DNA of 64,000 nt from Fibrobacterota bacterium. Its GTDB lineage: Bacteria; Fibrobacterota; Fibrobacteria; UBA11236. The notes beneath the pieces were generated by a model, which was not told the DNA's origin, did not search any database, and was given only the letters and a program-made list of their open reading frames with translations. Location: contig JAEKLQ010000063.1 of NCBI GenBank assembly GCA_019509785.1, forward strand, positions 57,234 through 121,233. The letters are read 5' to 3'. Made by a program: the position numbers and the translations under genes. This document shows positions 34,127 through 42,211 of this stretch, piece by piece (the stretch's first letter is position 1; each line of letters opens with the position of its first letter).

Positions 34127-37100
34127 CAGAATACCGCCCTCGCTTCGGCGGTCATCTTCTGCACCAAGCGATCGCCGATCGGTTCCACGCGCGCCACGTA
34201 ATCGAAGTTCAGGTAGATGTTGGCCCCGACCTGGAAATTGGCGTTGGCCTCGAAGCGATGGGTGAGGCCCTTGGAGAAGTCCCCCGTGGAATAGAAGCCG
34301 CCGTCGCCTTGGCCCCAGAAATAGACCAGGCCGTACTCCGCGAAGGCGCGGCCGTTGAAGAGCGATGTCTTCTCGAACTTCAGGGCGGGTTTCACGCCTT
34401 GCAGATCGGACGGGCCTTCCGGCCCTTTCCCGTTGATCAGGAGGTATTGCGAACGCGTCTCCACCTGGAAGTTGTCCGGCAGCTTGCGCGTCAGGCGGGC
34501 GCCGTACAATTGGTTCCGGTTCAAGGTGCCCGAGGCGGAGGTAGCCCCCGCGTTACGGTCCCGGTTCTCGTAGGATTGTTCCAGGAACCACTCCCATGCC
34601 GGACCGGCCTCGGCGCGGAAATCCGCCCGCTGGGACCAAAGTATCTCGCGGTAAGCGTAGATGCCCGCGGCCCGGCTATAGGACCGATCCGCCTCCAGGT
34701 TGGCCGCCCTCCCTCCGCCGGGCGCCTTCCAGCGCAAGGCCGGCGCATAGCGGGCATGCCCGCTGCGCATGCGATCCAAATCGGCATCGGTCAGTTGCGG
34801 CAGCAAGGCGGGATGGGCGCTCGTGTCCTGCGCGTCGAAGGCGAGGTCGAGGCTGAATTCGATATCGGCCAAGACCCCGGAAACGGGGAACGGGAAGCGG
34901 GCCGGGGTCAAATCCAGGTTGGCCGTGAAGGAAAGATCCTGGTAGGGCCGCGATCCCACCGTGGTATCGCGCATCAGGCCGACGAGGACGAAATCGCCCC
35001 CCGTCTCCACCTTATGGTAGGTTTTCGCCGTCGAATCGTACTGGTAATCGCCCCGGCCCGGCAGCGATCGGTAATCCTCCACCAGCGGGAACTCCGCCGT
35101 TTGGCTCACGCGGTAGGACGAGATCAAGCTATACCCTTTGCGGCCGTCGGCCAGATGGCTGTTCCATTCCACCTGGTTGTATTGGTTTTCCTCGGATTGC
35201 GGCGACCAGGCTCCCGTGGCATCCAGCCTCCAAGCGCGATGATCGCGATAACTGTAGAAGATATCGGACGTCCAGGGGCCCCAGCCCGAGAGCACGGCCT
35301 TTTCGTCGAATCCCAAATCGCGGACAGAGTCCCGCAAGCCTCCGGCGACGCCGGCGAAATCGGAACGCTGCGAAAGCAGGGACAGTCCCGAGGTCAAGGT
35401 CAGGCGTTGGGCGATGGGGGCGGTGGCCAAGGTGAAGGCCGGCTCTTGCTTGATGCTACGGGCCGTTCCGCCCGTGGGCAGATCGGCGATCCATTCGTTG
35501 CGGGCGTAATGGAAGGAGGGGATAAGGCTCCCCGCATCGAGCCCCGCGCCGGCGGTCTGCTTGTAATTATCCTGCCGTTCGGGGGAACGGGCCAGCTTGG
35601 CTTCGCTGGATGCTTCCGCGAACAAGCGATCGTCCCCCAACCGCGCGGAGATGCCTCCGCGCCGAGACAAGCTTCCGCGGAAAGCCTGCGGGTTGGACGC
35701 GTCCGCGGCGGAATCGGCTTCGGCGCGGCCCAACTCCGCCCCCAAGGCCAGGGCCGAGAAAGGCTTTTCAGCCAAGAGCACGCGGTCGGCCAGGAAGCCC
35801 CGACGGGCCACGCCGGCGTCCAGGTTCCAGGTCTCCAGGAACGCGCGCGGTTCGATCAATTGCTTGAAAGGCTCGTAATCGTGGGACCTCGATTCATGGT
35901 CGAGGGTAATCTCGGTATGCCCCAAGCCCCCGCGGTTGAGCGGTTTCCCGAAGGCATGCGTCCCCAGGTAACGCGTGGAATACCCCAGGTCGTCGCCATC
36001 GTCCTTGGGGGAATAAAGGTTGCGATCGAGCCGGGAAAAGAGCACGGCCGCATGGCCGTCGTAGCCGGGGAGCTTGAGACCCGCATCGATGGCCGCGGAG
36101 GATTGCCGGTGCGGCATGGCCACGGGACGGCCCACGGAATCGAGGTAAACCTTATCGCCCAGATTCCGGAAAGTGTCGGCCAGGGCCGAATCCGGCTTCA
36201 GCCCCAGGGGATTGTCCTTGTCCTCGCTCTCGTCGATGGCGCGCAGGGACCAGGTGAAGGCCCCCGCGGTATCCCGCACCTCCCCGGCCGCCAGGCTGCG
36301 GGGGAAATCCTGCTCGGTATATTGGTACTCGGCCGCGAAGAGGTTTTCCCCGGTCACCACCATAGGCGGGAGGAAATCGAGGCGGCCTTCGCTGTAATCG
36401 ATGGTGTAATCGGTGCCGCGCTTCAAGGGCACGCCGTTGCGCCACACGCGCTCGGTCCCGGCCAGCACCGTGATGAAGGTACGCCCGTCGCGTCCGCGCA
36501 GGTAATACCCGCGCTGCTTCCCGTCCACGCCCCGCAAGGTATCGCTCTGGTATTGCCCGTCGCTCACCGACCAGCTTCCGTGGGCCTGGTATCCGCCCCG
36601 CCCGTACTTCCCGTCCACCCCCTGCACCTTGGCGAGGAAGCGGTCCTCCCCTGCGACGCCGTAGTCGAGCATGTAGTCGCCCAAGGTATAGGCATAATGC
36701 TTTCCGAACACGCGCACGAACTTGGTGTCCACCTCCTTCAAGGTGGCGGTATTGCCCTCGGGCTGGATCGGCACGTTCTGATCCGAAAGCTGCCCTTCCA
36801 CGAACACGTCTTCGGCCACCTGTCCGCTCAGGTTCAGGAACAGGGATGCGTCCAACCCCAGCCCTCCCCCGTTCCCCACCGTTACGGCCATGGACTTGCT
36901 GCCGGAATAATTCAACCGGTACTTGCCATAGGCCGTATCTGACCCGGCGGGCCCGGTAGACCAGGCTAACGAGGGAGTGGAGTCTTGCAGGCCGCGGCGA
37001 TAGATCGGAACCGATTCCAGCCGGTACAAGGGCGGGATGGGACGGGGAAGGAGCGGAGTATAGGCGCGTTCCCAGCATACGGTATCGCCAGCGGCCACCG

Positions 37101-37362
37101 CCGCGGCGAAAGCGATGAGGGAATCCCCGGGCGGCAGGCGGAAGTCCTGATCGGCGAGCAAGGCACGCCCTCCGAGGAATACGCGCAGGCGCCGGGGAGA
37201 ACCGATCCCGCCGGAAGGCCGCAAGGTGTCGGGCGAAAGCCAAGGTCCGGCCCCGCTCGGCCCCGCGGCGCAAGCCCGCTCCCACACCCAGCCGGGTTCT
37301 CCCGCCCGCGCGTGGGAGGCTAAGGCCGAGGCGAGGGCCAGGACGAACCAGGTAACGCGCAT
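34126..37362 (-). CDS. Large secreted beta-rich envelope protein of unknown function
   Basis: A 1078-residue protein starting at ATG 37362, directly after the stop of the lipoprotein gene. The signal peptide is MRVTWFVLALASALASHARA. The N-terminal 150 residues look like small beta domains. The middle holds VFVEGQLSDQNVPIQPEG, VFGKHYAYTLGDYMLDY, and VWRNGVPLKRGTDYTIDYSEG followed by RLDFLPP. The last of these resembles short segments found in large SprA-like outer-membrane proteins. From about residue 400 on, aromatic alternating strands continue to the end (NIYLNFDYVARVEPIGDRLV), consistent with a large outer-membrane barrel. No enzymatic motif is seen. The gene sits between a lipoprotein and a BamA-like protein. 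Confidence 0.6.
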   Translation of the reverse strand: MRVTWFVLALASALASHARAGEPGWVWERACAAGPSGAGPWLSPDTLRPSGGIGSPRRLRVFLGGRALLADQDFRLPPGDSLIAFAAAVAAGDTVCWERAYTPLLPRPIPPLYRLESVPIYRRGLQDSTPSLAWSTGPAGSDTAYGKYRLNYSGSKSMAVTVGNGGGLGLDASLFLNLSGQVAEDVFVEGQLSDQNVPIQPEGNTATLKEVDTKFVRVFGKHYAYTLGDYMLDYGVAGEDRFLAKVQGVDGKYGRGGYQAHGSWSVSDGQYQSDTLRGVDGKQRGYYLRGRDGRTFITVLAGTERVWRNGVPLKRGTDYTIDYSEGRLDFLPPMVVTGENLFAAEYQYTEQDFPRSLAAGEVRDTAGAFTWSLRAIDESEDKDNPLGLKPDSALADTFRNLGDKVYLDSVGRPVAMPHRQSSAAIDAGLKLPGYDGHAAVLFSRLDRNLYSPKDDGDDLGYSTRYLGTHAFGKPLNRGGLGHTEITLDHESRSHDYEPFKQLIEPRAFLETWNLDAGVARRGFLADRVLLAEKPFSALALGAELGRAEADSAADASNPQAFRGSLSRRGGISARLGDDRLFAEASSEAKLARSPERQDNYKQTAGAGLDAGSLIPSFHYARNEWIADLPTGGTARSIKQEPAFTLATAPIAQRLTLTSGLSLLSQRSDFAGVAGGLRDSVRDLGFDEKAVLSGWGPWTSDIFYSYRDHRAWRLDATGAWSPQSEENQYNQVEWNSHLADGRKGYSLISSYRVSQTAEFPLVEDYRSLPGRGDYQYDSTAKTYHKVETGGDFVLVGLMRDTTVGSRPYQDLSFTANLDLTPARFPFPVSGVLADIEFSLDLAFDAQDTSAHPALLPQLTDADLDRMRSGHARYAPALRWKAPGGGRAANLEADRSYSRAAGIYAYREILWSQRADFRAEAGPAWEWFLEQSYENRDRNAGATSASGTLNRNQLYGARLTRKLPDNFQVETRSQYLLINGKGPEGPSDLQGVKPALKFEKTSLFNGRAFAEYGLVYFWGQGDGGFYSTGDFSKGLTHRFEANANFQVGANIYLNFDYVARVEPIGDRLVQKMTAEARAVF

Positions 37363-37363
37363 G

Positions 37364-38263
37364 CTACTGGGGGGGCGCCGATCCCGTGGGGCAGGCGGAG
37401 AATCCCTTGCCCGGATCGAAACAGGCGGGCGCCGTCGCGCAGGCCGGCCCTCCATCCACCTGCCACTGCCAACCCCGACCATCCGGGGCGGGCCGGGGTT
37501 TCAATCCCGCCGCGCCGGAGCCGCTTGGCATCCACGGCCCTACCGCGTTGAAATAGGCGTCGAAACAGGTCGCGGGCCCGCGCGCGGAGAGGCAACAGGG
37601 ATTGCGCGTGTAGGGTTCCCAAACGCAGGCGCCCGTGCCAACCGGCAGTCGGATGGTGTTGCGCAAACGCCAATCCCCTTGGTCCGAATAGGAACGCAGT
37701 TCCGCGTACTGCCTCACCACCCCTTCCCCCAAGTCCACGAAGGAGAAGGAGCCGTCCCGGGTCCAGAAGATTTGGAATTGGTCCAGGTTGCGGCCGCGTA
37801 TTTCCGGGGGAAACGGAACCCCCGAGAGGAATTGGGCGTTGCTATCGTAAAGCTCGAGACGGGGGCCCGCGCGATCGAGCAGGAAAAAGTCGCCGCTGGG
37901 GCCCCAAGCCGATTGCATGGGGGCGAACGGCCGCATGGGGGAAGACAATGCCAGCCAGCGGCCCGGATCGGGGAAGCCCGCCCGGATGCTGTCCAGCAGA
38001 AGGCAGGCGCCAACGCTATCGACCGGTCCCTGGGTGAGGGAGGCTTTTTGATAGCGCGCCCGCGCGAAATCGAAGGCGAAGAGGGAACGGCCGGCGGGCT
38101 GGAGGGCATCGATGGGCGCGCGCGGCTCCGCGCCCGTCGCGGTTCGCGCGGGCGGCGGGACGCATGCCGCCAGGAGAGCGGTCGCGATCATTCCGATCAT
38201 CCGAAAGGCCCGCCGTGCGGCGAGCGGCTTCCAATCCATAGGCTTCGGCCCCCGACCATTCAT
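37364..38263 (-). CDS. Lipoprotein, possibly beta-propeller, first gene of the envelope operon
   Basis: A 299-residue protein of unknown function. The start at 38263 (MNGRGPKPMDW) or 38239 (MDWKPLAARRAF) leads into a hydrophobic stretch and the lipobox TALLAAC. The mature part has repeated strand-like motifs such as AWGPSGDFFLLDRAGPRLEL and FWTRDGSFSFVDLGEGVVRQY, reminiscent of NHL or six-bladed propellers. The C-terminal third is Cys/Gly/Pro-rich (ACVWEPYTRNPCCLSARGPA). The gene is divergent from the sigma-factor gene, with about 190-220 bases between them, and is followed by the large envelope protein after one base. Confidence 0.6.
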   Translation of the reverse strand: MNGRGPKPMDWKPLAARRAFRMIGMIATALLAACVPPPARTATGAEPRAPIDALQPAGRSLFAFDFARARYQKASLTQGPVDSVGACLLLDSIRAGFPDPGRWLALSSPMRPFAPMQSAWGPSGDFFLLDRAGPRLELYDSNAQFLSGVPFPPEIRGRNLDQFQIFWTRDGSFSFVDLGEGVVRQYAELRSYSDQGDWRLRNTIRLPVGTGACVWEPYTRNPCCLSARGPATCFDAYFNAVGPWMPSGSGAAGLKPRPAPDGRGWQWQVDGGPACATAPACFDPGKGFSACPTGSAPPQ

Positions 38264-38374
38264 TGTGGATCTTCCGCCCGCGGCGCGGCAAGCATCGTCC
38301 TGAAGGACTCGAGCCGGGCAACTGCGCAATTCCCGCTCGTCCGTACAGCGCTTGCGCAGCGGACTCTGCGCGAG

Positions 38375-38394
38375 GTGCGCAAGGCCTTGCGCAC
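38375..38394. promoter_or_regulatory. Perfect 20-base dyad, candidate enhancer-binding site
   Basis: The sequence GTGCGCAAGGCCTTGCGCAC is a perfect palindrome centred about 83 bases before the -12 element of the sigma-54 promoter. Nearby, GCGCAG and CTGCGC (about 38354-38370) form a second inverted pair. Dyads at this distance are typical binding sites of NtrC-type activators. It also lies upstream of the divergent lipoprotein operon and could serve both directions. Confidence 0.55.
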
Positions 38395-38453
38395 ACCCCT
38401 GGGGATACGGGCGAAATCCTCGTAATCCAGGCGAATTCGGGGAATTCCTCGTA

Positions 38454-38469
38454 TGGCACACCCGTTGCT
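38454..38469 (+). promoter_or_regulatory. Sigma-54 (-24/-12) promoter of the sigma-factor gene
   Basis: TGGCACACCCGTTGCT fits the RpoN consensus TGGCAC-N5-TTGCW at every fixed position, with GG and GC correctly spaced. The predicted transcript starts near 38480, immediately before the ATG at 38483. A nearly identical element occurs at 62666-62681, and an activator with the GAFTGA loop is encoded at 39432-40784. Confidence 0.75.
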
Positions 38470-38482
38470 TTTCTCTCCGGTC

Positions 38483-39094
38483 ATGATAAATACAACCGTC
38501 ACCGCAGAACCGACTCCCGCTCTCGCCAAGACCCTCGCGCCGGATGCCTTTGGCGGTCTGTACGAGACCCATTATGGGCTCGTCTATCGCGTGTGCTACA
38601 GATATACGAAAAACCCCGAGGAGGCGGCCGACTTGGCCCACGAGGTCTTCCTGAAGGTCTACGGGAACTTCTCCACCTTCGAAGGCAATTCGCAGACCTC
38701 GACCTGGCTATACCGCGTGGCCTCCAACCATTGCCTGGATCACTTGCGGTGGAAGAAGCGGCAAGCGGATCTGATGGTCGGCTACGGCGATGATCTCGCG
38801 GCCAGCCGGGTTCCCGAGGCCGCGCCCGACAATCCCGCCAAGCGTTTGTTCCGCCGACTGTTGGAGGGCCTGGATCCCGCCAACCGCCAAGTGGTATTCC
38901 TCCGCTTCGAAGTAGGCCTCACCCACGAAGAGATCGCCGAAATCTGCGGGGTCTCCCGCGTCGCCATCACCAAGCGCTTGGCCAAGTTCCAAGCCAAGGT
39001 GGTCTTGCTCAAGTCCGAGCTATCCGATTCCTTGGATTCGTTGGAATGCGATGTCGGCCGCCGGGTCGCGATCTCCGACGATTGCGAGGATTGA
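38483..39094 (+). CDS. ECF-like RNA polymerase sigma factor
   Basis: A group 4-like sigma-70 family protein, 203 residues from ATG 38483. Region 2 spans FGGLYETHYGLVYRVCYRYT to TSTWLYRVASNHCLDHLRWK. Region 4 spans LDPANRQVVFLRFEVGLTHEE then IAEICGVSRVAITKRLAKFQ. No region 3 or region 1 is present. An ATG at 38453 is in frame but lies at the edge of the sigma-54 promoter, so it would not be in that transcript; the message from that promoter would be almost leaderless. No anti-sigma factor is adjacent. The divergent lipoprotein/large envelope protein/barrel operon is a plausible target. Confidence 0.85.
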   Translation: MINTTVTAEPTPALAKTLAPDAFGGLYETHYGLVYRVCYRYTKNPEEAADLAHEVFLKVYGNFSTFEGNSQTSTWLYRVASNHCLDHLRWKKRQADLMVGYGDDLAASRVPEAAPDNPAKRLFRRLLEGLDPANRQVVFLRFEVGLTHEEIAEICGVSRVAITKRLAKFQAKVVLLKSELSDSLDSLECDVGRRVAISDDCED

Positions 39095-39099
39095 TTCCG

Positions 39100-39113
39100 G
39101 CCGGCGCGCCGGC
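39100..39113 (+). repeat. GC palindrome just after the sigma-factor stop
   Basis: GCCGGCGCGCCGGC is a perfect 14-base palindrome six bases beyond the sigma-factor stop codon. It can form a stable hairpin but no T-tract follows, so it may be a weak terminator or an mRNA-stabilising element. Confidence 0.4.
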
Positions 39114-39230
39114 TTCTGAACGGTCCCAGGTCCGGCGACCGCCCCTCCCCCGGGGGTCCCGGCCTTTCGCGGACATGGCCCCCCGCCCCCTGGTTCGCCG
39201 GGGGTACCCGCGCAGGGGGGTCATGCTCCG

Positions 39231-39382
39231 CTCCTCCCCTGCGCATTGAATTGATCACGGCCCGCCCGCGTTATTGCCCTCGTCGCGGTACCCCGGTACC
39301 GCTCCTCGGGCGGCTTAGCGGGCGGAGTCCATTCCAAGTGGCCTTACCTTGCCCGTGCTCAAATCAATGCGCAGCGGAGTAG
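39231..39382. ncRNA. Candidate structured RNA with a long rod-like fold
   Basis: Arms 39231-39258 and 39355-39382 are complementary at 24 of 28 positions. Inside, 39262-39269 pairs perfectly with 39318-39325, a GCCC/GGGC step follows, and the tip is GCGGTACC-CC-GGTACCGC (about 39285-39302). One strand of the central part (39326-39354) stays largely unpaired. The result is a nested rod of about 150 bases with a central bubble, resembling the general architecture of 6S RNA. It lies in a 337-base spacer between the convergent sigma-factor and ntrC-type genes, with no coding potential that I can defend. TTTAAAT near 39393-39399 could be a -10 element for the minus strand. The strand is unresolved, and no primary-sequence match to a named RNA is claimed. 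Confidence 0.4.
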
Positions 39383-39431
39383 ACCGGTCCTGATTTAAAG
39401 GCACCGCCCTTCACGCGAGGGGATACCGCCT

Positions 39432-40784
39432 TCAGGCGATGCCATATTCCTTGATCTTGTATAGCAGCGACCGCCGGCTCATTCCCAGCGCTTCGGCCGA
39501 CTGGGTCTTGTTCCAGCGATGGGACTCCAGGGCGCGGAGGATTTCCTCGCGTTCCACCGCCTGCTTCTTTTCCTTGATGGCCAAGGCCGGCTTCGGAGCT
39601 CCCGCGGGGGCCGCATCCTCGAACTGGAAGGCCAAACCCCCGCCCGAGGCCAATACCACCGCGCGCTCCATGGCGTTGGCCAATTCCCGCACGTTGCCCG
39701 GCCAGGCATAAGCCAATAGATCAGCCTCGTTGGCCGGCGTCAAATCATAACGGCATCCGTAACGATCGTTATAATACGCGAGGAAGTTGCGCGCCAGGAT
39801 GAGGATGTCGCTCTCCCGATCGCGCAAAGGGGGAAGATCGATGGGGATGATGTTAAGCCGGTAATAGAGGTCCTCGCGGAAGCGGCCGGCCTTGATTTCC
39901 TCTTTCAGATTCCGGTTGGTGGCCGCGATCAGGCGGTAGTCGACCTTGCGCGATCCCGTGGACCCGACCGGCTCGATGGTGCGTTCCTGGATCACGCGCA
40001 GGAGTTTTACTTGCATGAGCAGGGGCATTTCGCCTATCTCATCGAGGAAAATGGTGCCGCCGTCGGCCAAGGCGAACTTACCCGGCTTGGAAGCGATGGC
40101 GCCGGTGAAGGCGCCTTTCTCGTGCCCGAACAACTCGCTCTCGAGCAGGTTTTCCGGGATGGCGCCGCAGTTCACGGCGATGAAAGGCTTTTCGCAACGT
40201 TTGCCGAGGTTGTGGATGGCGCGCGCCAAGACCTCTTTGCCGGTCCCGCTCTCCCCGCACAAGAGGACGGTGGAATCGGCGGCCGCGGCTTTCCGGGCCT
40301 TGTCCAGGCATGCGACGAAGGCGGAGCTTTTACCCACCACCCCTTGCAGCACGCTGCCGCCCGCCTCTTGCGCCGGAGGAAGATGGGTTCCGCCCGCGCT
40401 GGCCCGTTCGCGCATCAGCCGGCGCGCGATCTGCCGCACCGTTTCATTCTCGAAAGGCTTGGTCAGGAAATCGGAAGCGCCGTAGCGCAGCGCCTTCACC
40501 GCCGTATCCATGGTCCCATGCGCCGTGATCATCAGGAACTTGATGGCAGGCTGTTCCGCCTTCACCTTGGCGAGGAACTCCAGCCCGTCCATGCCCGGCA
40601 TCTGGATATCGCAGATGACCAGATCGAGGTTCTCCTCGCGGACCAAGTCCAGGGCCTCTTCCGCCGATCCCGCGACATGGACTCCCAGGGCCAAGGGTTC
40701 CAAGGTGGCCTTCAGGATCTCGCGGATATGCTCCTCGTCGTCCACGATGAGGAAGCGGCCGCGGGGTGTTTCGGGCTGGTTCAA
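39432..40784 (-). CDS. Sigma-54-dependent response regulator (NtrC/AtoC family)
   Basis: A 450-residue activator with three domains. The receiver has the phosphorylation site Asp59 ([14 protein letters not shown]) and the acidic pair DDEE. The AAA+ domain has Walker A GESGTGKE, the sigma-54 contact loop GAFTGA, Walker [14 protein letters not shown] and the arginine region [11 protein letters not shown] Fis-type HTH ends the protein ([20 protein letters not shown]). It drives open-complex formation by RpoN-polymerase at -24/-12 promoters, two of which are visible in this window. The gene overlaps the kinase gene by four bases. Confidence 0.95.
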   Translation of the reverse strand: MNQPETPRGRFLIVDDEEHIREILKATLEPLALGVHVAGSAEEALDLVREENLDLVICDIQMPGMDGLEFLAKVKAEQPAIKFLMITAHGTMDTAVKALRYGASDFLTKPFENETVRQIARRLMRERASAGGTHLPPAQEAGGSVLQGVVGKSSAFVACLDKARKAAAADSTVLLCGESGTGKEVLARAIHNLGKRCEKPFIAVNCGAIPENLLESELFGHEKGAFTGAIASKPGKFALADGGTIFLDEIGEMPLLMQVKLLRVIQERTIEPVGSTGSRKVDYRLIAATNRNLKEEIKAGRFREDLYYRLNIIPIDLPPLRDRESDILILARNFLAYYNDRYGCRYDLTPANEADLLAYAWPGNVRELANAMERAVVLASGGGLAFQFEDAAPAGAPKPALAIKEKKQAVEREEILRALESHRWNKTQSAEALGMSRRSLLYKIKEYGIA

Positions 40785-42187
40785 GCGGCGTTCTCCGCGG
40801 GTTTGGCGGGCTTCAGGGCGAGCACGAAGCGGGTGCCCGGCCGTTTCGGCTCATAATATAAATCGCCGCCCATTTCCTGGGCAATCTTACGGGAGATGGC
40901 CAGGCCGAGCCCGGTGCCCTTGGCGGAGGTCGTGAAGAAAGGGTCGAAGACCTTGTTGCGGTTGGCTTCGGGGATGCCTTCGCCATCGTCTTCCACGGCC
41001 AATTCGGCGCAGCCGTCCCCCATCCGCACGCATACCGCCACGGGCTTGCCCGCCACTTGGTAGCGGCGCGCATTCTGGTAGAGGTTGAGCAGGATTTGGC
41101 GCAGGCCCTCCTGGTCCGCGGACACGCGAGCCGAATCGATTTCGGCCCGGAAAGCCACCGCCCCTTCCTCCGCCAAGGAGGCCTGCTCACGGCAGAAGGC
41201 GGAGGCCGCCTCCACCAGATCGAAGTCGGCCAGGCGGGCCTGGAAAGGACGGGAGAATTGCAGGAACTGCTGGACCACGCCGTTCAGGCGCACCGAGTCC
41301 TTGAGGATCATGCCTATGAACTTGGGATTTCCCTTGCCTTCCTCCTGCAGGATCTGCGCGGCGCCGTAGATGCCTTCGAGGGGATTCTTGATCTCATGCG
41401 CCACGTTGGCGGCGATGGCGGCCCGTTCCTTGGCCTTCAAGGCGGCCTCGCCCTCGCGCACGCGCACGTTGACCAGCCGTTTCACGTTGTACATCAAGGT
41501 GTAGATCAGCATCGTGAAGACAATCAGATAGAGGATGGTGAATCCCAGGTAGGAAACCGAGATCTTGGCGGAGGTGGTGTGTTCCAACCCCGTGCCGGTG
41601 GCGAAGTGGTAGACATGCCAGAACCACAGGCAATTCCCCAGGTACCCGATTACGGCGGCTACGCCGGCGTAGACGGCCAAATGCATGCGGTAGCGCATGG
41701 CCGCCAGGCCCATGCAGCAGAAATAATTGAGGTAGGTGGGCACCTTCAGAGCATAAGCGGGCCCGCCGGCGTACTGGTAGATGAAGAGCATCGCCGAGAT
41801 GACCAGCATGTCCATGGTGGTGGAGAGGTACTTGAAGGACTTGCGATAAGGGCGCTTCAGGAGATACCACTGGAAGCCGATGCACCACGTTAGCCAGATC
41901 CCGCCCACGCCCAGGTTGGCGACGTTGGACCAGTAAGCGTTCCCGGGGGCGTGGACCACGGTGCAGGTGAACCACAACACCACGTAGCCGATGCGGATGA
42001 GGTTGGAGGAACGTTCGCCCTTGGCCTCGAATTGGAACCAGATATTGCTGCGCCGCTCGATGGGATTGGAGCGGGTGAGATGATTGACCGCGCGGTAAAA
42101 AGGATCCCGCAGGGCCCTCACGGCGATTTCCATCGATATCCGTGCGAGGACCCCTGTAAAAATCCGCCAGCGGCGGGTTTTTTCCAA
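40781..42187 (-). CDS. Membrane sensor histidine kinase, partner of the NtrC-type regulator
   Basis: A 468-residue protein. The N-terminal 240 residues contain about six hydrophobic helices ([78 protein letters not shown]). The HisKA domain has His264 in [14 protein letters not shown]. The ATPase domain shows the N box [29 protein letters not shown] and the G2 motif [11 protein letters not shown]. There is no PAS or periplasmic sensor domain, so the membrane region itself may sense the signal. An internal ATG at 42133 is an alternative start. It is the first gene of a two-gene operon. Confidence 0.92.
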   Translation of the reverse strand: MEKTRRWRIFTGVLARISMEIAVRALRDPFYRAVNHLTRSNPIERRSNIWFQFEAKGERSSNLIRIGYVVLWFTCTVVHAPGNAYWSNVANLGVGGIWLTWCIGFQWYLLKRPYRKSFKYLSTTMDMLVISAMLFIYQYAGGPAYALKVPTYLNYFCCMGLAAMRYRMHLAVYAGVAAVIGYLGNCLWFWHVYHFATGTGLEHTTSAKISVSYLGFTILYLIVFTMLIYTLMYNVKRLVNVRVREGEAALKAKERAAIAANVAHEIKNPLEGIYGAAQILQEEGKGNPKFIGMILKDSVRLNGVVQQFLQFSRPFQARLADFDLVEAASAFCREQASLAEEGAVAFRAEIDSARVSADQEGLRQILLNLYQNARRYQVAGKPVAVCVRMGDGCAELAVEDDGEGIPEANRNKVFDPFFTTSAKGTGLGLAISRKIAQEMGGDLYYEPKRPGTRFVLALKPAKPAENAA

Positions 42188-42211
42188 GCGACGAGGGAGC
42201 GAGGAGCCATA

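Noticed and set aside
38453..38482. ATG at 38453 as start of the sigma factor
   Set aside because: It lies at the edge of the -24 element of the sigma-54 promoter and so upstream of the expected transcript start. ATG 38483 is preferred. The earlier start could still be used from another promoter.
39095..39230. Short G/C-rich open frames in the spacer after the sigma factor
   Set aside because: They are Arg/Pro/Gly-rich in every frame, without ribosome-binding sites or homology, and typical of non-coding G+C-rich DNA.
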